Below are positions 10,620-21,896 of a DNA stretch of 64,000 nucleotides, piece after piece (the first letter of the stretch is position 1; every line of letters begins with the position of its first letter). Both the position numbers and the translations under genes were made by a program. The notes under the pieces are model-generated. The model was not told the origin of the DNA. It searched no databases and saw only the letters and a list, made by a program, of their open reading frames with translations. The stretch is from Gamarada debralockiae (lineage: Eukaryota > Ascomycota > Leotiomycetes > Helotiales > Hyphodiscaceae), in NCBI GenBank assembly GCA_002803225.1, contig NXFV01001387.1:25154-89153 (forward strand), read 5' to 3'.

Positions 10620-11832
10620 ATGGGGTTGAATATATGTATCAAGAAGTTTGTTGGACTGAAGCCAGGAAACACGGCCCACTCAGCTCTCCCACGACCATAA
10701 CGGGAACCATGACCCTCTTCGTCTCTTTGGAGATTGATCCAGTGCCATGTGTCCAGGACAGTCCGTAAGCTAAGTCAAATGAGGAGCTCATGTTGTATTC
10801 GGGCTGGCCTAGGGGAAACCAGTATATCCTATCCCTAGTTGCATTGGAAGACCGCATATGTGGTCAATCGAATGAGTGTCGTTGATGAAGCGATCTAGGA
10901 CACTTGTGATTGCATCCACAGCGTCTGCATCATAAGTGAGGTCGCGAGTAGTATGTTGCTGAACATGATGCTCAAATAATCTGAGTAGCGGAATTTTCGT
11001 CTTCCGAACCTCGTCACTGATATACTGCGTGCCATCCATTCGATATTCAAGTTAGGTCTGTGGCAATGTTAAATACCGCTCTATGAATTTGTCTGTTGAT
11101 GTAACTGAAGACTCATTAATCGGCTTCGAATCATTAGAATCCGAAGGAGTAGTCACTGACTCGCAATAGGTTTGCGTTGGGCATTGAAAGAACACTTGAC
11201 TTTCCGTGAAGGCCAATCAATGGGATCACTATTGGTAGGTCCACGCCCGAGTGCTGTATTTGGATTGCTTGACCATCTCACCAAGACCTGGCAGGGTCGA
11301 TACGAACGTCTTGACTCCGATGTTAACTTGCGGTTAGGTTTTCGACAGACTTCAGAAACACCAGGAAGGCCACAGTCGCCACCATCTCCAAACTCGCAAC
11401 GATAGCGAAAGCAGCACATTTATAGATAATGTCCATTCGACTGATCTGGTCATGTTTGATCTCGGCATTGTCGACGATACCAACATATCGACCCACAGCC
11501 ATCGAAATCCCACTGCTTTTGTATCCTTGACGGCATCCTCGATGACGACATAGCAGCGTTCTGGCAGCGTTTGGGGGCCAGGCAGTGAGCCTACACGCGA
11601 CAGAAATAATTGCGTCTGTAATCTAATATCAAACACGCCTGATCCTTCTTCCGAGGCTACAAAGCCTTTCTTCTTGGATGTCGGAGAGGAGAAGAGTCGC
11701 CACAATCCAACCTTGAGGGCCATCGAGTGCCTCTGATCCGACGAATTGACGGCTGTACCCCAGATGGGCAGCTTGGACCACTCGCCAGGAAGAAGGTCTA
11801 CCTGCCCCTCTAAAGTCCCTATGTTGAACCAC
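10620..11832 (-). pseudogene. HET-domain (heterokaryon incompatibility) gene, decayed
   Basis: Reading leftward from about 11832, separate frames carry successive HET-family pieces. VIEDAVKDTKAVGFRWLWVD corresponds to the second HET motif. After a frame change comes NAEIKHDQISRMDIIYK with AFAIVAS, the usual continuation. Further on, RDLTYDADAVDAITSVLDRF and ICGLP match the block after the HET core that ends in a GLP motif. Frame changes near 11480 and near 10810-10860, with no intron signals, show a pseudogene. Intact relatives trigger programmed cell death when unlike hyphae fuse. No start can be fixed. Confidence 0.65.
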
Positions 11833-12696
11833 TATTTAGATTGGATGACCGCCAGAACTTGGACGTTTGAAGAAGGAAGAAAAGTCTTCAAATTAACGAA
11901 GCCGAGACGAAGACAGATCATCACGTGAATAGTCCCAAACCTCTTTAATTCAAAATATAATATATCGGTAGGTCTGATTCGACGAATCTTTTCCTTAGAA
12001 AATGACTATGCTCTACCACCCAATAACTAGATTTGTCTCATATTCAATCTACGGAGGTAAAGTTGTTCTTTCGCTTCGCTTCCAAGTCACGCCGAACGAT
12101 CTCCGAATGCCCCGGAATCGCTAACAAATCGATTGCAAATCGTCTAGAAAACGTTTCCAACTCTGTAACAAATCTTAAAGTTGCGACGTGCAACAAAACT
12201 TTCTTTCCACTTTATAATGTAGGTTGATTGGCACATTTGCTTCTAGTCGCCCTTGCTATCAGAACACATGACCTAAGATCACTGCCGTCCTAAACCGAGA
12301 CCAGCTATTTCTATCTAGAGTCCAGTAGCCGGATTGTTTGAGTCCCTCGGAGTTGATTGACATCACGTGAACGACTGGGCTTCGGTTTGGATTTCTTTCG
12401 CTTCTTGATCTCAGTGTAAGCCGTTGAATCCACTTCGACATGGAAACATGGAGTATGGAAATGGAGTTGAAATGTGTATATTATGGGTATCGCCAACAAG
12501 CTAAATCATCAGGCCTTCAAGCCAGTACTTAGCGGAGTCCTTCCCAATATCAATCAGGTCAGTCTATATGCTCGTTTCAAATCTCGCTTCATCAAACAAA
12601 ACAGCAGTTATGCAGAAATCTTAAGCTCCTATGCCCTTAAAATATCCCTCCCAAACTTGACAGTTTCAAATTCCCTCTTCTGAGTCCTGACGACAC
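11833..12696. other. Intergenic region, 0.86 kb
   Basis: Moderately AT-rich, with only short frames. I see no motif, RNA gene or repeat. It separates the HET relic from the 3' end of the UDP-glucose dehydrogenase gene. Confidence 0.45.
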
Positions 12697-14870
12697 TCAC
12701 CGGCCACCCCACCCTACCTTCCCAATCCCCTCAACCCTAACACCTAGCGCCTCCATCTCCGGGCCATTTAAAACATTCCTCCCATCAAAGACCCACTTCG
12801 GTCTCTGCAAATGATACGCAATGCGCGGCCAATCTAATCTCTCATTCGCTTTCCTTTTAACCTCGACCATTCCTCCTTCATCCACACAAGCTTTACATCC
12901 AGGCTCGCATGCAGGATCTTCTTCGAATCGTTGAAGAGGGTCAGCCATGTTAACTGCTGAAGCCAAATACTTGTGGAGGGCGAGGATCTCGGATTCGGTT
13001 GGTTCAAGGCGCTGGAAGGGACGCGGGTCGGTATTGGTTTTGGATTTGGAGGTGGGTTTGGAGGAGGCGCGCAGGCTCGGGGAGGAGATTCGGCTGTTTT
13101 TGAATTCGTCGCATTCGGTCATGATGAGTATCGCGTGGGCTTTCAGACACGCTGAATAAGCATCAGCATATACTTCCACAGGTCCTCCATTCTCCTTCAA
13201 CGCCTCCTTTCCGAGTAAGCGTCCGATCTCTTGCTTGATGACGTTGGGGATACAGCAAGGATCAAACACTGCGATTTCAGATGGTCCATCCTCGAGAAGA
13301 CCTTTGATGCTGTCCAGTGCGGGCGATTCTCTTGTGTCATTTGTGTCTTTCTTGAACGCGTAGCCCAGCACTGTGAGCTTCTTGCCGACCAAAGTGCCGT
13401 TCAGACACTTGACTACTCTGCGCACGAAACGAGAGCGTTGGAATTCGTTGATGGTCACGACTTGTTGCCAATACTCGGCCACTTCTTCAAGTCCCAAGCT
13501 CTCAGCGAGATAAACCAAGCTCAGGATATCTTTCTTGAAACAACTGCCTCCGAATCCTAAGCCTGCTCGGAGGAATTTGTCGCCAATTCTAGGGTCTAGT
13601 CCAATGGACTTGGCAACCTCATCAACGTCCGCGCCTGTCTTTTCGCAGATTGCGGAAATAGAGTTTATACTGCTAATTCGTTGCGCTAGCATGGAATTTG
13701 CAACGAGTTTGGAGAGTTCGGAAGACCAAATGTTTGTGGTGATAATTTTGGACCGGGGGACCCACGATGCGTAAACGGATGCCAGGGCAGCTGCTGCGCG
13801 GTGGCCGGAGGGTGTGTTAGAGGAGCCGATTAAGACACGATCGGGGTGGAGAAGATCGTTGATTGCTGTCCCTGCGGCGAGGAATTCGGGGTTGGAGAGG
13901 ATTTCGAAGGCGAGGTTTGGGCGGTGAACTTTGACCTGAACGGAGAATGCCTGTTAGCTCGGAATTTGGGAGGGGAAAATTGATCTTACCGTGTCTTGAA
14001 TAATTTCTGCTGTCCGGCAAGGAACTGTGCTCTTCTCTACCAATATAGCGCCTGGCTTGGCGTGGATTGCGATTTCTCTCGTCACAGCCTCCAAAGCAGT
14101 GACATCTGTGGCTCTCCCCGCGCCAAGACCTCGCGACTTCGTTGGCGTATTGACCGCAATCAAAACGATATCCGCTTCACTAATTGTCTTCGAAATCTCC
14201 GTCGAGAAAAACAAATTGGGCACACGACCAGAGATATGAATCTCGTCTCTGTGCTCTCCGCATTGACTTTCGCATTCTGAACTGGAGCAGCTCGCAGATG
14301 ACATGCTGTCGAGGGAATCGGTTCTTGTGGGCTCATTGATAAATGAGGACGCTTTTGAGCCGTCTCGTGCGATTCTAAGAATTTCGTAAAGCCCTGGCTC
14401 GTAGATTGGGACGTGTTTGGTCTTCCATTGTGCGATTCGGACGGGGTCTCTGTCCACGACTGTCACGTTGAGATGGGGGTTTTGAAATGCCATGACAGCA
14501 GCAGTTGGTCCACCTGAATTTTAAAAATTAGTTTTTATCCATATTTGAGAAAGCTGGAACTGAAATTGTTGGGGGAATATCTCTGCGGAAAGAATCGCGA
14601 CTCACCCACATATCCAGCTCCAACACAGCAAATGTTCTTAACCTCATTTACCCCAGTTACCCCACCACTTGAGTATATTGTCGCATCCAAAGATCCACTG
14701 CCTGACTTTTGGCTATGCCGCCTTACAGCCGCCTCTTCAAGCGCATCCTGTAACTTTAAAGCCTGCAAGACTGGACTGAATGTAAGGCTGCCATCTGGAG
14801 TTGTGGGAGCGGTGGAGATATCGGGGAGACTGTCCTCCGAATCAACAGTGGAAGAAGGTTGTTGGAACAT
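12697..14870 (-). CDS. UDP-glucose 6-dehydrogenase (675 aa, three exons)
   Basis: The enzyme oxidises UDP-glucose to UDP-glucuronate with two NAD+ in the cytosol. Exons are 14870-14606, 14513-13990 and 13935-12697; introns are 92 and 54 bp with GTGAG/GTAAG donors and CAG acceptors, and all phases agree. A disordered N-terminal extension of about 78 residues precedes the NAD fold (ICCVGAGYVGG, residues 80-90). AVNTPT and the ILSNPEFLAAGTAI block follow. The catalytic cysteine is C395 in GFGGSCFKKD. FAFKKD-like VLGYAFKKDTNDTRES marks the C-terminal UDP-binding domain. A Ser/Cys-rich insert lies at about residues 135-165 and the C-terminal domain carries extra low-complexity loops, so the protein is longer than the roughly 490 residues of animal enzymes. 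It is divergent from the GT4 gene at 15898, with which it may share a promoter. Confidence 0.92.
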
Positions 14871-15075
14871 CGTGGAGGTAAAATCTGAGGGGCAGACGAG
14901 GGAAAGTCGAGATACTCGAGAATTGCACCCAAATATGAAAGATCTGCTTGGTAAGAAGTCAGTGCGACTGTGCCCATTGAGGGGATCGGTGAACGCTTAC
15001 GAGTCCTTTGGATTTTGGCTGATTTACTCAGCTGCGCGATACCACAGGGGCAGGGTGGTACAAACTCTCACACGA

Positions 15076-15081
15076 CACGTG
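15076..15081. promoter_or_regulatory. CACGTG palindrome (possible bHLH site)
   Basis: Perfect 6-bp palindrome about 205 bp upstream of the dehydrogenase start. The core matches Pho4/NUC-1 type bHLH sites; binding is not shown. Confidence 0.3.
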
Positions 15082-15581
15082 AGATTTAAATCATTGTCTT
15101 GGTGACATAAATAAATAAATGGCAGATGATAATGTCGTCTTACGAGATCAAGAGGCTCTGGTCTTGGCGGATGATGATGAGAAAGATCATTATAGATGAC
15201 AAGAAATGAAACAGAAGGACAAAGCCTCCAAGCACCTGCTTCGGACCCGACCCTGCAAGGCTCGACCATGGCGGCAGCCGCGACTCTCACCGCACCTAAT
15301 CACCTTCGTTCCCTGGATGACATCGATGGCTCGAGGGGCAAAGATCACAAGGCCGAAGGCTTCCGAGGTTGGTCCTAAAAATGAGAGGCTTTCTGGCGCT
15401 GAGGACCACTAGAATGGCACACGTTGGTCGAGGTTGTGGCACTGGATATTTGTGGAGAGACACAAAGGGATCTGGCATTTTGCTGCGCTCAGCTTTGATT
15501 TTCCGATAATGAGTGGTTTTTGGTGGGGGTTGGTCAGTGTCACGGAAATAATCTGTCAGCCTCGCGTCCACTGATTAGCCC

Positions 15582-15587
15582 CACGTG
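15582..15587. promoter_or_regulatory. CACGTG palindrome (possible bHLH site)
   Basis: Second CACGTG in the same intergenic region, about 310 bp upstream of the GT4 start. One copy per 4 kb is expected by chance, so two in 1 kb is suggestive only. Confidence 0.3.
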
Positions 15588-15897
15588 TGTTGTCTGGGGG
15601 TCGTGGGACGCTCAATCCATTGGAACATCTAAATCTGCCATCAGCACGGCACCCAATCGCACACGCGAAGGCGTGCAACGCGCTGGAAAATGATCCCTCG
15701 AGGCAGAATAATCCGCCTTTGTGATGGTGGTGGGTTGATCAATAGAATACAAAATGATGAGAAATGGTCATGCGGATACAAGGATAAGAGTCATGCCAGG
15801 CACCCGATTCTATCCTGTTTAAATCTGTTCTTATCGCCGTTATCTGCCTGTTTGGAAGAGGGGTTCCTGTTTCCTCGGTCGCTATCCTAACGCAAAG

Positions 15898-17424
15898 ATG
15901 GTTGAATCAACGACAAGGCTGCAAGACGCACAGAGTGTTGGGGAGCGAGGAGGGGAACTCGAATTCCCACCATCGCTGAAAGGAAAACGAATCCTCCTCG
16001 CAACCGAGTCCTTTGGTCCTGTCAATGGCGTCAGCAGAACAACCCTAAATCTGGTTACATATCTTCGAGAAAATGGTGCGCAAGTCGCAGTTGTTGCACC
16101 CGAAATTTCAAACAGCACGGGCCCGAGAGTCACCTCAACCACCGACGATGACGGTCAAATCGAAGTCAGACTTCAGGGTTATCCTTTGCCCTACAACCCA
16201 GAACTTTCAGTCGTTTATCCTGTTCGACTTTCAACACTCTATGCGCGAACCTTCCAATCACGACCCGATTTGATATACCTTGCAAGTCCAGCTAGTTTGG
16301 GCTTCCAAGTCCTACTTCAACTACGCCAACAACAACGAGCCTCAAGACCACCAGTTCTTTTGAACTTCCAGACCGACCTTTCAGGATATTGCGAGATTTT
16401 GTTCCCATCACCGCTCGACGATTGGGCAGTATGGGTCTTCCGATCGGTTCAAGGATACTTGTTCCGCCATCCATCAGTGCGCACGGTGTTTTACCCATCC
16501 TTGTTTGTCCGGAAATATCTAGAGAAGGCGAAGATTCAGTCGGATAAGATGATGAACCTTCGAAGAGGTGTGAACGGAGACATGTTCAATCCATCGAAGC
16601 GGTCAGAGGAGATGAGAAAGCGATTGGCGCCGAATGGGGAGTTGATTTTGGTGTCTGTGTCAAGATTGGCGCCTGAGAAAGGATTCGAGTTCTTGTCTAA
16701 AGTCGCGAAGCAATTGGACGAAAGAGGATTTCCTTTCAAGCTGTTGATTGTCGGAGGAAACAAGAACCCGCAGGTGGAGGACGATGTGCGCAACTTGTTC
16801 GGGAAGTTGAATGATGAGGGCAAGGTCTCATTCGCAGGCTTCTTGAAGGGAGAGGATCTTGCGAGGGCCTATGCGTCGGCGGATTTGTTCTTACATTGTT
16901 CGATTACGGAGACTTTCGGGTTGGTGGTCTTAGAGTCGATGGCCAGTGGTGTTCCGGTGATTGCTAGAGATGAGGGAGGACCCAGCGAAATCGTCGCACA
17001 TGATCAATCTGGGTATTTGGTGCCACCATCGGATGTTGATGGCTTCGTAGAGAAGGTCCTGAAGGTGGGAAATGATGCAGAGTTGAGAAAGAAGATGAGC
17101 GATGTGTCAAGACGAATGGGTGAAGAAGCTACCTGGGAGAAGATCAACAATCGGGTAGCATTGAAGATGGCTGAGGCTCTGGAGACTCGAGAGAGAGAAC
17201 CCGAGACCGCACCCAACTTCTCCATTCCTATCTACAGCTGGCTACTTCTCAGTCAAGAGTTGAGAAGTTTCTTGGCATCCTTGATCGTAGACTTTAGATT
17301 AATGGGGGGCATTGGGATAATTTTCGGCGTTTGGTGTGGATTGGTGATCACATGGATTCTGGTTCAACTTACACTTGCAATTAGAACACGAGCTCCTTGG
17401 CTCATGGCTGGGGGTGGGAGGTAG
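15898..17424 (+). CDS. GT4 glycosyltransferase, SQD2-like, membrane-anchored (508 aa)
   Basis: Single exon starting at ATG 15898. Residues 30-70 form the N-terminal GT-B half (RILLATESFGPVNGVSRTTL), with a Gly-rich acceptor loop. The donor half has RRGVNGDMFNP (residues 222-232), SVSRLAPEKGFEFL (253-266) and the retaining-GT4 EX7E motif with E338 and E346 in TETFGLVVLES. The pattern, notably RRGVN...FNP..RSEEMR, is closest in memory to plant SQD2 and bacterial lipid-modifying GT4 enzymes. A C-terminal segment at about residues 467-495 (GGIGIIFGVWCGLVITWILV) is a membrane anchor. It lies divergent to UDP-glucose dehydrogenase, so UDP-glucuronate is a reasonable donor and a membrane lipid a reasonable acceptor; both are inference. 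Mannosyl transfer is the main alternative. Confidence 0.85.
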   Translation: MVESTTRLQDAQSVGERGGELEFPPSLKGKRILLATESFGPVNGVSRTTLNLVTYLRENGAQVAVVAPEISNSTGPRVTSTTDDDGQIEVRLQGYPLPYNPELSVVYPVRLSTLYARTFQSRPDLIYLASPASLGFQVLLQLRQQQRASRPPVLLNFQTDLSGYCEILFPSPLDDWAVWVFRSVQGYLFRHPSVRTVFYPSLFVRKYLEKAKIQSDKMMNLRRGVNGDMFNPSKRSEEMRKRLAPNGELILVSVSRLAPEKGFEFLSKVAKQLDERGFPFKLLIVGGNKNPQVEDDVRNLFGKLNDEGKVSFAGFLKGEDLARAYASADLFLHCSITETFGLVVLESMASGVPVIARDEGGPSEIVAHDQSGYLVPPSDVDGFVEKVLKVGNDAELRKKMSDVSRRMGEEATWEKINNRVALKMAEALETREREPETAPNFSIPIYSWLLLSQELRSFLASLIVDFRLMGGIGIIFGVWCGLVITWILVQLTLAIRTRAPWLMAGGGR

Positions 17425-19843
17425 AATTTGCATGGACACTTGGAGAGAATGGTTTGTAGCATGTCATAATACCCACGGTCGTTTGGCTCATTCATCAAGA
17501 TTAAAAGGAGGAGGTGTTTTGTCACATTTGAGTACTCGTATTTGAATTTTATCTCATGAAACTGCAATCAATTTTATGTGCATGAAGTGGTTCTTTCTCC
17601 GAATAGCCTCATCTGGATAACTGAGCTTTGAATGGCTGACGCTGGATCTCAACCCGAAGTCCCGCACCGCGGTGTACACAGACGGCAAGACTTGATGGAA
17701 ACAAAACAATAGTAGTTGGCTGATGGAATCGAGAGCCGGACATTGGGGACGGGGTGGGCCATGTTTTGAAACTCCATCTGTTAGGCTCACATCAAGACTT
17801 CACGCAAGGGTGCGGGGACGAGTAATTATGACTGGTGAGAAGGGGAACGCCACCGCGAACATGACTCTGAAATGAAGGAGCAGTGCAGTTTCTGCCCACG
17901 AGAAGGCCGCGTTGTCTCTCAATCTTACTTCTCGACGCGGTTCTCAGCCGGTTTCTCACTGGAGAACAAGAGAGCTCATTGCGGGCAAGATAACAGGCAA
18001 TTCTTTTAATTTGGCTTTGCGCCTTTGCCAATGGCAAGGATGGCCGGAGAAGCACGAAGGAGGCTCTGAGAGACTGACGGATAAACAAGGGCAGACCATC
18101 AGGAAACAAGCTTCCGCAAGATCTCACAGCGGGGAGGGTATCCGATGGGAGATGGCCCGCTCAGGACATAAGATGAACATGGTATGAAAGAGAACGCTTG
18201 AACCTCAAAATAGAAAAAATAGTCCAAAGAGTCAACGTTTCCAGGAGAAGGCGTGGCAAACTGTGGGGTTGAACTAGGCATTGAGTGGAAATGCGAACGC
18301 ATCTCCGCCATACCCCTACTCCGCGTGGCCCTGCTCTCCATATCTTCCATCGAGGCCAAGCTTTTGGTCAAGCTGGGGTGACCCAATTAGTTTTAGCAAC
18401 GATTTCCATGGAATTGGGGAAATGATCCTCCTAGTAATCGCAAGCTTTGTCTCCTGATCGACGTTTCGAAATGGCCAAATTCGAGTAAAGTCCGAAAGCC
18501 AAGATTGCCCCTGTGACAATAATGGAGACTGGAATCATCTTTGAACTTCAAAGATTGAATGAAAAAAGGTGCAAAATGAACAATTGAAATACAATTTCGG
18601 AAGAATAATCCATTGTAGGTCTGTTGGTCGTCATTCGTTGCTTGCCGCCGAAGAATCCAGGCGGCTGTAGATCCTGATCTCGTGAGGCCAAGATGAAGAC
18701 CTGCTGCTGCAAGCGTTGCGCCATGATAGATGACGATTCCAGCGGTTCCACCCTATCAATGCCCATCCGCAGGAAGAGGGTCGCTGTCGTGTGGCCCCAT
18801 TGTTGTCGCAAACAATTCTCACGAGGTTGTCGCGGCGGCTGAGGAGTTTTCTCCGGTGCCATTCGAGTGCTGTGACTTGCTCGCTTCACTATTTCGCTTA
18901 TGTAACTAGCTCCAACCACCCCTGCTCAGGAAGATATTCTGAGACGAACCCAGCTTCACCTTCTGACAACATCTGTTCCACCCAAGTTCGAGCATCATCC
19001 CGCGCCACGCCACACCCATCCTCAACCACGTCTTACCCTTCTCTGCCCTCCTCATGCTTCATCGCCAAGGCCGCGTAATCTTATCTGTGTCCACCAAGCC
19101 TCTACCGGATAGCTAACTGTTTACAATTGCTTGTTCGGCTCATTAGTCTGCTCCGTGCACCCTCTCTAGCCACATTTTGACTCCGTACTCCGAGGCAGAG
19201 CCAGGATAGACGACGTCCCTTCTGTATCAAGGACCCGACATCCCTCGTCTCTAAGGTTTCATTCGTGCCGTACCTTCATCATGAACTCTCATACGGGAAA
19301 GCGCAAACTTCTGCCGGATTCTGGGCCTGCCCAGGCCTCGTCCTGCAAGACTAGTCTCGAGTCTCGAAATGTTAGCTCCTCCGTGTTTGGAGCACAGCCA
19401 TCACACCATGAGTGAGTTTGAGGTCGGCGTGATCTCCCCTTCTGTTCGATTCCTTTCGCCATGTCCTATGAACGCATGACTTTCCTTTCCCAGTTCTCCT
19501 AGGGCTCGTCACCCATTCCACATTTCCAATTCTATTCTTGCCCTACCTTGCCCTTCTTTCTTTCTACTATCTATTCTAATACTTACATTCGTGACGGGGT
19601 TTGGAAACAAAACATTATTTGGTGCCTTCCTCCCACATCTCTTCTCGGGCAGGCCCCTTCCAACTGTTACCTTCTCTTCAAGTTCGGCCTTTTGTATTTG
19701 CGTGGACTCCGCCGATCGAGGCAAGAACTACCAACATTCTTTTCATAGCACATCAACCGCCGGCCGGATTTCGAACCTTCTTCATTTCGACGACCACCTT
19801 TCCCTCGAATCGATTTTAACTACGGATATACTCTGCAATCACA
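17425..19843. other. Intergenic region, 2.4 kb
   Basis: No gene is supported. Two weak possibilities exist. A minus-strand 34-codon frame from 18538 (MIPVSIIVTGAILAFGLYSN...) looks like one membrane helix. A plus-strand 45-codon frame from 19280 (MNSHTGKRKLL...) is followed by a GTGAGT donor-like word and could be an upstream exon or uORF of the next gene. The last 400 bp are CT-rich, like a fungal leader. Confidence 0.4.
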
Positions 19844-20853
19844 ATGTGGCAACCCGCCCTCGCGACGTCTCTTCTTCTTCTCGGTCAGGTTTCCGCAGGT
19901 GTGGTCAGCGATGCAGGGCTTTTGGTACGGAGGGATGGGATGGAGCAGCAGATGAGGAGATATGTGGACTCGATCGTGGAACCGATAGAGCGGAGGCAGG
20001 CCGCGAGTCCCGCGACGAATGTCACAGAATGGGATGCGCAGACAATGGCAGCTTGCACAACGGCTTTGACAGCATTGAATGGGAACGCGGGCAACCCTTC
20101 TGGTATGGCTGCTTGCTACAACTTGCCGTATCTAAACTCCAGTACCGGCGTCTTCCAAGCCGATCTGCGATTGTTCACGATATCTGCACCAACTGGAGAC
20201 TTCGCTTCTATTCCCACACAAAATGTTATGGTTGGACTTTCATATGTTGGAGCGACGGTATCTGCGGTTAATGCTTCTTCTTTGAAGCGTCGAGAGGATT
20301 TGGTATCTTTGATTTCATGGCCACGAAGCGCGGATGGAATGAAGAAGCGACAGGCAGCAGTTCCTACGATGGCACAATCATATGCATTTGTTGGACAAAT
20401 CAACAAGGACATGTTGACCACCAACATGGATAAGTAAGTTAACTGCCCTTCTTCATCCTTCGCAAGGCTAACTATCGCAGTGCTACTCTCGAAAAGCTTC
20501 TCATCCCAACCGTCACATTAACCGGCATGGAATCAACCGGACAAATGGTCAACACCTCACTCTCCGGCAGCCAAGCCACCTTCGTCTCCGGTGTCTTCGC
20601 AAAAGCAGCCACAACAGCCACCAAGTCCGTCGTGCAATCACCAATCCAAACCCTCGTCGTAGCCTCCGACGCTCCATTCGTTCTCCCAGGTCTCAACATC
20701 CTGATCTTCCCCATCGGTGGAATAATCACCGGTATCTGGGCTATTCTCTTCATCGCTGCCGTTGGATATGGCACCGTTGGACGCATGCAATTCCGGGATC
20801 AATACCGAAGACGATCTGCACGCGCTACAAAGGGCGACTTAGCTAGAATTTAG
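19844..20853 (+). CDS. Predicted secretory-pathway membrane protein (320 aa, two exons)
   Basis: Begins MWQPALATSLLLLGQVSAG, a clear signal peptide. Exons are 19844-20433 and 20481-20853, joined across a 47-bp intron with GTAAGT donor and CAG acceptor; the joined frame reads NMDNATLEKLL. Several dibasic sites (LVRRD, IERRQA, LKRRED, MKKRQA) lie in the lumenal part, as in Kex2-processed fungal proteins. Near the C terminus LNILIFPIGGIITGIWAILFIAAVGYGTVG is one transmembrane helix, followed by a basic cytoplasmic tail (RDQYRRRSARATKGD). Topology is therefore type I. Ser/Thr content and NxS/T sites suggest glycosylation. No family is recognised; a wall or plasma-membrane sensor-like role is possible but not shown. 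Confidence 0.8.
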
Positions 20854-21896
20854 AGTGTAAGTGGATGAGGATGAGGGCAGGAAAGACAAAACAAACTTTA
20901 TTTCTTTATACCATATAGAATTTTGCAATAATGGCTGGTTTATTGCATGTTAAATCGTCTGGAGACGTTAGGGTAGTATTGGAAGGGGTTGGATGCAGGA
21001 GGGGGCAGAAATCAGATGGGAGCTCTATCTACTCTCCTTGATGGAGCATTCTTTGTACACAGTATCAATGTTATCACGAATACTCTCAAAAACATCCCAT
21101 CCCATTCTCCTCACCTCCTCACCTCCGTCACCGTATCAAAACCCCTCCATTGTGTTTCACAACGCTTGGACCAACGATGCTGTCATCGTCCTGATTTCAG
21201 ATCGTAAAATTAAAGATATACTTTTCTATTACCCTGCATTAGTATCGGCAACGGTATCCAATAAGTTCGCGATCCTCGGTACCTTGGAGCCGCGGTCTTG
21301 TCCTATTCTTGGAAAGTATCACCTCCTTCTCTGCGTTTCAGAGCTCTCAGGGATGCATGTCCCTCATTGGTGGGTTTCGCGGCATCCATGTGATCCTCGC
21401 TGATTGGACAACGCCATCACCCCCTTAACCTCCTTCTCTCCACCCCTCACTGCTGCCTCTTTCATCATCGAATATACCAGAGTTCAGATATCATCGTATT
21501 ATGAGAGCAATTATATGTTTCCCGATCGCAATTGCTGTGGGTTTTCATAGGAAGATTGGGAGAGCGGGGAGATTGGCCTGGGTGAGTGCTGATCGAGCAG
21601 CATGAATCGTTGAAACAGTGCAATCATGCGCAATCGCATCCGGCTTCACCATTGGTTTGTGGACGTGTATCAAGGATATACCTTCATTTTTACTGCTATG
21701 CTCTTTGTTGTGCGATTTCCTTGGTTTTCACTGTTGTTTTTCTTCTCATCTGATCTTTTCTTTGCTGTTTTCTGCCTTCATATTTTTTTGCAGAACATAG
21801 TGTCTTTTCTGGATGAAAGTTTACGTCAGAGACGTGGAATTTTGCAGTGAAGATTGGTTCGAGGTTGATTTTGGGGAGATTTGAGAAAGAGCAAAG
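20854..21896. other. Intergenic region, 1.0 kb
   Basis: Short frames only, none with motifs. 21680-21800 is T-rich. It serves as terminator of the upstream gene and promoter/leader of the coiled-coil protein gene. The ATG at 21897 sits in GCAAAGATGG, a good fungal start context. Confidence 0.4.

Larger units (their letters stand above)
14871..15897. promoter_or_regulatory. Shared divergent promoter region of the UDP-glucose dehydrogenase and GT4 genes
   Basis: About 1 kb separates the two divergent start codons. It has no convincing coding frame. It contains two palindromic CACGTG words, at 15076-15081 and 15582-15587. That hexamer is the core site of bHLH factors such as Pho4/NUC-1. Bidirectional control is inferred from arrangement only. 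Confidence 0.45.

Noticed and set aside
18475..18538. 34-residue minus-strand membrane micropeptide
   Set aside because: A single hydrophobic run without homologue, splice partner or conserved context; kept only as a note.
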